Assembly (NCBI GenBank): GCA_024206195.1 | Contig: JAAGZO010000714.1 | Coordinates: 1-24,924 of the forward strand | Reading direction: 5' to 3' | DNA length: 24,924 bases | From: a bacterium | GTDB lineage: Archaea > Nanoarchaeota > Nanoarchaeia > Woesearchaeales > UBA10216 | Part shown: in pieces, positions 19,915 through 24,924 of the stretch | How the letters are laid out: each line of letters starts with the position of its first letter | Position numbering within the stretch: the first letter of the stretch is position 1 | Program-made: the position numbers and the translations under genes | Notes under the pieces: generated by a model | Told to the model about the DNA's origin: nothing | What the model saw: the letters and a program-made list of their open reading frames with translations, nothing else | Databases searched by the model: none

Positions 19915-20780
19915 AGATTGCAGTAACAGGAGGCAAAGGAGGAACAGGGAAGTCAATGGTATCTACATCTTTAGCAGTTGAATTTGCAAAAAACAAGAAA
20001 ACAATGCTTGTTGATGCTGATGTGGAATGCCCAAATGACCATCTTTTGCTGTCCATAAAGCTCAAAAAACATGCAACAGTACACCAACCAATCCCAAAGT
20101 GGGATTTTGACAAGTGCATCAAGTGCGGCAGATGCGCGGATGTATGCAAGCAAAACGCAATTGTATTTGTCAAGGGAAAGAATCCTGCTTTTGTTGCTGA
20201 AGTCTGCATTGGATGCAAGGCCTGCGTTGTTGCATGCCCGCAAAACGCAATATCAACAACAACAAAAGAGATTGGTACTATCTACACTGGAAAAAATTAT
20301 GATGTTGAGCTGGTTTCAGGGGAACTGAAACTTGGCGAGCTTGCCTCAGGAGAGATAGTTGCTGAAGTAAGGACAGATTCTGATAAAATAAATGAAAAAG
20401 TAAAAGCAGATGTGATGCTTATAGACTCTGCTGCAGGCATTGGATGCCCTGTAATAGCATCCTTAGTAGGAACAGACTTTATTGTTGCTGTTACAGAACC
20501 TACACCTTCTGCGCTCAATGACCTGAAAAGAGTATTATATCATGCAGATCATTTTGGGATAAAGCATGGCATAGTGATAAACAAGTATGATCTTGAAGAA
20601 ACCTTCTGCTCGAAAATAGAGGCTTTTGCAAAAGAAAAGAACATACCAATTCTTGGAAAAATTCCTTACAGAAAGGATTTTGTCCAGTCAACCATACAGA
20701 TGAAGCCGGTTGTGGAGATAAACCCTGAATACAGAAAAATATTTAAGGGAATTATTGAAACGATTAATAAGTTGAGTTAG
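19911..20780 (+). CDS. MinD-family ATPase with inserted 2[4Fe-4S] ferredoxin domain
   Basis: 289 aa. Deviant Walker A GGKGGTGKS (7-15), VDADVECPND (34-43), then an inserted bacterial-type ferredoxin with two CxxCxxCxxxC sets (C69, C72, C75, C79; C99, C102, C105, C109), and the rest of the ATPase with VMLIDSAAGIGCPV and VTEPTPSALNDL. This is the MinD-superfamily P-loop ATPase with ferredoxin insert that accompanies NifX-like proteins in archaea and anaerobes. Such ATPases often occur as two neighbouring copies; here there is only one, so it may homodimerise. Role in iron-sulfur or redox cofactor handling is inferred. Confidence 0.95.
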   Translation: MKIAVTGGKGGTGKSMVSTSLAVEFAKNKKTMLVDADVECPNDHLLLSIKLKKHATVHQPIPKWDFDKCIKCGRCADVCKQNAIVFVKGKNPAFVAEVCIGCKACVVACPQNAISTTTKEIGTIYTGKNYDVELVSGELKLGELASGEIVAEVRTDSDKINEKVKADVMLIDSAAGIGCPVIASLVGTDFIVAVTEPTPSALNDLKRVLYHADHFGIKHGIVINKYDLEETFCSKIEAFAKEKNIPILGKIPYRKDFVQSTIQMKPVVEINPEYRKIFKGIIETINKLS

Positions 20781-20781
20781 G

Positions 20782-21210
20782 ATGACATTAAAAACAATAT
20801 TTGTGCTTTTGATTGCAGTAGTTTTGCTTGTTGCAGCTGGGTGTAACTCTAATGAACCACCGCAACCTAATGAAGTAAAACCTTCCGAGTTGGCTTGGGT
20901 AAAAATAGCCGGGAACGGCTCGTTTCCTGAAGGCGACTGTGAAGAACGGGGTACTAAAAATAGTATAATCATGCTTGAGTCCAAGTACTGCAGTCACTGC
21001 AAGAAAACAAAGCCAGACTTTTTAGAGGCATGTAAAGAAAAAGGCGTGGAACCAATAATCCTTGACCTGGCAGAAAAAGAGGGTATAAACCAGTTGGATA
21101 CATATAAAATTCAGGTTGCATTTACCCCGACATTTATCTTTGGCTGTGATTATTTTACAGGTGCCAAGTCAAAAGAGGAATATTTAAAATATATAGATGA
21201 ATTATTGTAA
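20782..21210 (+). CDS. Thioredoxin-like lipoprotein
   Basis: 142 aa. N-terminal lipoprotein signal with lipobox VAAGC (C21 would be lipidated), then a thioredoxin-fold domain with the active-site CSHC (C70-C73) in MLESKYCSHCKKTKPDF, and the cis-proline strand FTPTFIFG. It should face outward, anchored to the membrane. The next gene encodes a CcdA-like transmembrane thiol carrier, which could keep this protein reduced (or oxidised). The ATG begins one base after the ATPase stop, so it belongs to the same operon. Confidence 0.92.
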   Translation: MTLKTIFVLLIAVVLLVAAGCNSNEPPQPNEVKPSELAWVKIAGNGSFPEGDCEERGTKNSIIMLESKYCSHCKKTKPDFLEACKEKGVEPIILDLAEKEGINQLDTYKIQVAFTPTFIFGCDYFTGAKSKEEYLKYIDELL

Positions 21211-21224
21211 AATTAGGTGATATT

Positions 21225-22073
21225 GTGAATGAAAAGACAAAAAAATTAATTATTCTCAGCTTAACAGTAGTTATTCTTGTTTCGATTTATGTTCTAATCA
21301 GTTCAAATGAAGAAGGCCTTAAGCAGTATTTTGAGAGTGTTGGAAGCATTTTGCCATTGCCAATATTCACCTTCTTGATTGCTATTGTTGACGGTTTTAA
21401 TCCATGCAACCTGTTTATACTAACCCTGCTGCTCAGCTTAATGCTGACAGAAGCTCACTCCAGAAAAAAGCTGTATGCTGTTGGATTTACATTCATTGGT
21501 GTTGTTTTCATATTTTACTTTGTTGTCATGGCCTTCTTGTTGTTTATTTTTATGAGATTTATAGGTACTGTTGATTACCTAATAATTGCTGTGGGGATAC
21601 TTGCAGTGATTGCTGGTCTGATAAACTGCAAGGAACTATTCTTTTACAGAAAGGGCATCACTTTAATGGTGCAGGACAAGCATGTGGGTCCATTAAAGAA
21701 AAGAATCAACCATGTTGCAGGACTAATAAAAACAGGAAACCTGCCAACGTTAATAAGCGCTTCTATTCTGCTTGCGATATTTGCATCATTTGTTGAACTG
21801 CCATGCACAGCAGGCTTTCCTATAATATATGTTGGCGTGTTGGCTTCAAAGGTTTTGGAAAGCAGTTTAACATATTATTTATATCTTATATTTTATAACT
21901 TGATTTACATAGTGCCTTTAATTGTTATAGTGTCCTCATTAGGGCACTTTTTTAGAGGAAAACCTATAAAGCCAGAAACCATGGCAAAGATTAAGTTCAT
22001 TGGCGGAGCAATAATGATTTTGTTGGGAATTATACTGCTGTCAGCGCCCGGGTTAATTGGTCTTGGAGGCTAG
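21225..22073 (+). CDS. CcdA/DsbD-like transmembrane thiol-disulfide carrier
   Basis: 282 aa with about seven hydrophobic segments. The two hallmark cysteines of CcdA-type proteins are present: C61 in DGFNPCNLF and C194 in ELPCTAGFP, both in membrane helices. The family moves electrons from cytoplasmic thioredoxin to outward-facing thiol proteins; here the preceding thioredoxin-like lipoprotein is the likely partner. The start is GTG at 21225, five bases after AGGTG; the nearby ATG at 21229 is out of frame. It ends the operon that begins with DUF134. Confidence 0.92.
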   Translation: MNEKTKKLIILSLTVVILVSIYVLISSNEEGLKQYFESVGSILPLPIFTFLIAIVDGFNPCNLFILTLLLSLMLTEAHSRKKLYAVGFTFIGVVFIFYFVVMAFLLFIFMRFIGTVDYLIIAVGILAVIAGLINCKELFFYRKGITLMVQDKHVGPLKKRINHVAGLIKTGNLPTLISASILLAIFASFVELPCTAGFPIIYVGVLASKVLESSLTYYLYLIFYNLIYIVPLIVIVSSLGHFFRGKPIKPETMAKIKFIGGAIMILLGIILLSAPGLIGLGG

Positions 22074-22116
22074 TTAATCAACAAACTTTAAAAACAGGCC
22101 ACTCTATCCTTTAGTT

Positions 22117-23022
22117 ATGGCAGGAAAAGTATGGTTTATAACAGGAACATCATCTGGTTTTGGGTGGGAGCTCTGCAAAGAGGTAGCAAAGAACAATGAT
22201 TTTGTTGTTGCTACTGCCAGAAAGCCAGAGACACTAAAACCCTTGGTAAACCAGTTCAAAGACAGGGTTATTGCTGTAAAACTGGATGTAACAAACAAAA
22301 AACAGGTAAAAGATGCAGTGCATGCAGCATTGAAATGGAAAGGAAGAATTGATGTTCTTGTTAATAATGCAGGTGTTGGACATATCGGAGCAGTTGAAGA
22401 GGCTTCTGATGAAGAATACCACTATCTATTTAACACAAATGTTTTTGGTGTTGTTAATGTTATGAAAGCGGTTCTTCCCCATATGAGAAGAAGAAAACAA
22501 GGTCACATTCTCAATGTGAGCTCTCTCAGCGCATTCCATATCTATCCTGGACTAGGTGTTTACTCTGCAACTAAGTCTTCTTTGGAATCAATATCAGAGG
22601 CAGTTGCAATTGAAACAAGGCAACTGGGCATAAGAGTGACAATTGTTGAACCAGGCGCTTTCAAGACTAAATTTGGAGGCAAGAACATTGCAAAGTCAAA
22701 GACAATTAAGGATTACAAGAAACCAATAGGTCTTCTGAAAAATTATATTCATCACATGGAAAAAATTGCTCCAGGAGACCCGAAAAAAGCAGCAAAAGCA
22801 ATGATAAAAGTGGTTTATATGAAACATCCGCCAATTAGACTTCCATTGGGCAATGATGCGCTGGATGATCTGTTGCCAAAAATGGACAAACTTAAGAAAC
22901 AAATGTTAGAAAATGAGGAGCTCAGCAGAAGCACTGACATTGATAAGCATGTTTTCTCGGATTTATTCCATAAAGCAGTGAAGAAGATGAGAAATTTCCA
23001 TAAGTCAAAGCATAACTATTGA
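22117..23022 (+). CDS. Short-chain dehydrogenase/reductase, classical
   Basis: 301 aa NAD(P)(H)-dependent oxidoreductase. Motifs: TGTSSGFG (9-16) for cofactor binding, NNAG (83-86), N108, catalytic S136 (NVSSLSAF), Y149 and K153 (VYSATKSS), and EPGAFKTKF after them. The arginine in ATARKPE after strand 2 favours NADP(H). Substrate unknown. The C-terminal 80 residues extend beyond the basic SDR fold with a basic helical region (KMDKLKKQMLENEELSRS). TATA box is 27 bp from the ATG, so leaderless. The stop overlaps the convergent gene by 7 bp. Close relatives are mostly bacterial as far as I can judge. Confidence 0.95.
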   Translation: MAGKVWFITGTSSGFGWELCKEVAKNNDFVVATARKPETLKPLVNQFKDRVIAVKLDVTNKKQVKDAVHAALKWKGRIDVLVNNAGVGHIGAVEEASDEEYHYLFNTNVFGVVNVMKAVLPHMRRRKQGHILNVSSLSAFHIYPGLGVYSATKSSLESISEAVAIETRQLGIRVTIVEPGAFKTKFGGKNIAKSKTIKDYKKPIGLLKNYIHHMEKIAPGDPKKAAKAMIKVVYMKHPPIRLPLGNDALDDLLPKMDKLKKQMLENEELSRSTDIDKHVFSDLFHKAVKKMRNFHKSKHNY

Positions 23023-23834
23023 TAAATCTCGTCTGCAATTATCAGCTTTTCTACATACAAAATCTCACAACTTCCAGAATACTTATCTTCACGTGTAAGA
23101 CTAGTACTCCAAAATCTATTAGGACCTTTTACATTCGAGAGGTATCCCTTCAGATAAACCATCTGATTCTTATTTATTGTTTTCAGGCCTTCAAGGACCT
23201 TTTCATTCGCAGGGATTATATGTGTGTTTGCACCATGTTCAGAAACAAGGTCTATCTTAGAACTAGCGCTGGAACTTATTCTAAAGCTCCACTTGCGATT
23301 CGGTTGACTTATTTTAACATAATCTTCATAGTTCCTTGTTGCAAGATCGCCCCAAATTAATGCAAGATCCATCGGTGAAATAGATAAATCATCATTATAG
23401 TTCCTTCTGCCGGCAACCAACGCAGTTACTTCGTACGATGCAACAGGAATAATCTCAAAACTTTTTCCGTCTACTTCCTGTACAAATGGTTCTGTTGCAC
23501 GATACTTTGCCTGAATAGGATATGTTATTTTGCTTTCGTTAAAATCTTCCCATACACCCAACGCAGCAAAGTTCATTGAAGAAATTAAAAACCAAATAAT
23601 AAGTATAACCAGCAAAAAAACAGAAATGCCCAGTGCAGGTTTGATCAATGCAATATGATTTTTGATCTCTTTTATTTTTGCTTTGTCTGAAAGAACTATC
23701 TTCATAACAATTTGTTCAATATCTGCTTGAGAAACACCCTTCGCAGAAAAGTCATGCATTACATTATCAATATTTTCCCCATTAGATATCCTCTTTTTTG
23801 CATGAAGAACCCATTTATCAATTTCTTCACTCAT
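23016..23834 (-). CDS. Single-pass membrane protein, paralogue 2 of operon, 272 aa
   Basis: A cytoplasmic helical N-terminus with the short motif DKWVLHAKKRISNGENIDNV and KGVSQADIEQIV, one transmembrane helix (about 68-86, ALGISVFLLVILIIWFLIS), then an outward domain with SPMDLALIWGDLA, NTHIIPANEKVLEGLKTI and QMVYLKGYLSNVKG. The outward domain aligns with the upstream neighbour. The ISPMDLxLxWG...HIIPAN...LKGYL pattern seems to belong to a widespread unnamed family, but I cannot name a function. Its ATG overlaps the previous stop by 8 nt. Confidence 0.85.
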   Translation of the reverse strand: MSEEIDKWVLHAKKRISNGENIDNVMHDFSAKGVSQADIEQIVMKIVLSDKAKIKEIKNHIALIKPALGISVFLLVILIIWFLISSMNFAALGVWEDFNESKITYPIQAKYRATEPFVQEVDGKSFEIIPVASYEVTALVAGRRNYNDDLSISPMDLALIWGDLATRNYEDYVKISQPNRKWSFRISSSASSKIDLVSEHGANTHIIPANEKVLEGLKTINKNQMVYLKGYLSNVKGPNRFWSTSLTREDKYSGSCEILYVEKLIIADEIYQ

Positions 23835-24699
23835 AAACCTTATCCTCTATTCTAAGAAGCTCAACATAGAATATCTCGCTTTTTTCGTCTGTTCGTGATG
23901 TGCTGGTTTTCCAGAAGCCCATTGTTCCTCCATCAGCATCCACAAGATATCCTTCCATGTAAATAATGTCGCCATTCTCAATTGTTTTCAGGCCTTGGAG
24001 AACATAATTATTCGCAGGTATTATATGATGATTCGAAGAGTGCTCCTGAAGATAAGTGTAATTATAGAATGATTCGCGGTCTATACGGACCTGAGGAACC
24101 CTTCTTCTGTGAGGTATTGTAAGATCATCCATATACTTTGTATCTGCTAATCCGCCCCAAAACAAAACAAGATCCATTGGAGATATCTCGCGGAAATCAT
24201 GATAAATCTGTTTATGTCCCACCATTGCAGCTAGTTTATATTCTGCTACATGGGTAACTGAATAAGTGCCATCGCGCAAAAACTCCATTACTACCTCTTT
24301 TTTATCATATATTCTTTGAACAGGATCCGGGAATGGAACTGTATACTGATCCCAGAAGCCGTCATCTTCCTCTACTTCTTCGTTTTCCTCTTCTACTGAC
24401 TCTTCTTCCTCTTCAATATCAGGTGATTCCTCTTCTGTATCATCCCCACTGAAGACAGTAAACAGAAATAATGCTAGCAAAGAAACAAGCAATACAACAA
24501 CTATTATGTAACCAAGATTGTGTGAAGAACCTTCTCTAGACGCTGTACTGTCCCCATGCTTTTCATCAATTATCTTGGTTAAAACGCGCTCTGCATCCTC
24601 TTGAGAAAGCCCCTGATTAGGGAGATCCTGGATAACTGCCTCAAGATGCTCTCCTTTTTTCACTCTTTTTTTTGTATATTTTACCCATTCATCAATCAT
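23827..24699 (-). CDS. Single-pass membrane protein, paralogue 1 of operon, 290 aa
   Basis: Same design as the downstream gene: cytoplasmic motif MIDEWVKYTKKRVKKGEHLE plus QGLSQEDAERVLTKI, one transmembrane helix (about 62-82, GYIIVVVLLVSLLALFLFTV), then a strongly acidic low-complexity linker of about 30 residues (mostly E and D), and the outward domain with ISPMDLVLFWGGLAD, NHHIIPANNYVLQGLKTI and YMEGYLVDADGG. I start at ATG 24699, whose ATGA overlap with the channel gene stop and alignment with its paralogue beat the longer ATG at 24723. Function unknown; coupling to a K+ channel suggests a membrane role. Confidence 0.85.
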   Translation of the reverse strand: MIDEWVKYTKKRVKKGEHLEAVIQDLPNQGLSQEDAERVLTKIIDEKHGDSTASREGSSHNLGYIIVVVLLVSLLALFLFTVFSGDDTEEESPDIEEEEESVEEENEEVEEDDGFWDQYTVPFPDPVQRIYDKKEVVMEFLRDGTYSVTHVAEYKLAAMVGHKQIYHDFREISPMDLVLFWGGLADTKYMDDLTIPHRRRVPQVRIDRESFYNYTYLQEHSSNHHIIPANNYVLQGLKTIENGDIIYMEGYLVDADGGTMGFWKTSTSRTDEKSEIFYVELLRIEDKVYE

Positions 24700-24924
24700 T
24701 TTCCATTCAACTTTTTCCCGCATCTCTTACAAAAAGATGCATCACTATCATTTCTTGAAAAACTGCAAGAAGGACATCTGCGAGCATTATTTATACTGCT
24801 TTTGACCAGTTCTGCAGAAACTATTCCTGTTGGAACTGCAATGATTCCATAGCCTATGATCATTAGAATAGCAGATATGCTTTTTCCAAGAGCTGTTACA
24901 GGAACAATATCTCCAAAACCAACA
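24696..24924 (-). CDS. Voltage-gated-type K+ channel with zinc ribbon (5' end outside window)
   Basis: The last 75 codons are visible. They start in the selectivity filter VGFGDIVPVTALGKSISA (the preceding Thr of TVGFGD would lie at the window edge), followed by the inner-lining helix MIIGYGIIAVPTGIVSAEL, as in Kv-like and KvAP-like channels. A C-terminal zinc ribbon follows (CPSC, then FCKRCGKKL), a common appendage in archaeal and bacterial channels. The stop overlaps the next gene's ATG by 4 nt. The voltage sensor, if any, is outside the window. Confidence 0.93.
   Translation of the reverse strand, partial: VGFGDIVPVTALGKSISAILMIIGYGIIAVPTGIVSAELVKSSINNARRCPSCSFSRNDSDASFCKRCGKKLNGK

Noticed and set aside
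1..24924. CRISPR arrays, insertion sequences, transposases, integrases
   Set aside because: I looked for regularly spaced direct repeats, terminal inverted repeats and integrase/transposase motifs and saw none; the short hairpins at 17225-17281 and 15877-15914 are isolated.

Overview
The window is AT-rich archaeal DNA, most likely from a DPANN-type lineage (Woesearchaeota/Pacearchaeota-like); the phylum is my inference. Evidence for Archaea: tRNA genes carry introns in bulge-helix-bulge contexts, including one in the T-loop; no tRNA encodes CCA; a Kae1 gene of the KEOPS complex is present; most first genes have a TATA box centred about 27 bp upstream of the start codon, as in leaderless archaeal mRNAs. 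Internal genes often carry a GGAGGTG-type Shine-Dalgarno (SD) instead. Several genes look bacterial in origin or type: bacterial-type ThrRS, HD-GYP, SDR.

Layout. 1-3490 (minus): a 5'-complete, 3'-truncated threonyl-tRNA synthetase with its own leaderless promoter, preceded by two unknown genes (299 and 263 aa) behind a palindrome-bearing promoter. 3544-7312 (plus): a large protein with a degenerate and an intact nucleotidyltransferase domain plus a HEPN-like motif, a CBS-pair/zinc-ribbon protein, and a tandem pair of unknown paralogues. 7356-7632: intron-containing tRNA-Leu(TAA) and tRNA-Thr(GGT). 7701-9747: small unknown and membrane proteins, including a 54-aa gene. 9809-9949: tRNA-Val(GAC) with two introns. 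9962-13447 (plus): AI-2E-type transporter with an anomalous start, a membrane-anchored alpha/alpha-barrel-like protein, a YqjD/YqjE-like small membrane pair, and a stand-alone HD-GYP phosphodiesterase. 13422-15798 (minus): an unknown 502-aa helical protein, a secreted Cys-rich protein and a small zinc-ribbon protein. 15973-18699: an unknown 136-aa protein, protein-L-isoaspartate methyltransferase, tRNA-Ser(TGA), Kae1, and a membrane-anchored OB-fold protein. 18723-22073 (plus): a compact redox operon: DUF134 regulator, two NifX/NifB-type small proteins, a MinD-type ATPase with a two-cluster ferredoxin insert, a thioredoxin-like lipoprotein, and a CcdA-like thiol transporter. 22117-24924: an SDR oxidoreductase, then convergently an operon of a K+ channel (partial) and two paralogous single-pass membrane proteins.

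The strongest leads are: (1) a shared promoter architecture, AGTGGT-N7/8-GAAAGATTTAWAAA, at four separate promoters that all drive unknown soluble genes, with a palindrome at two of them, which suggests a small regulon; (2) tRNA-Val with a canonical intron plus a T-loop intron that both fit textbook splice motifs, and tRNA-Thr with an 18-nt D-loop insert and deviant conserved bases; (3) the duplicated nucleotidyltransferase whose first copy has Q and N in place of the catalytic aspartates; (4) the redox operon with a doubled TTATGCATWA operator overlapping the start of its regulator.
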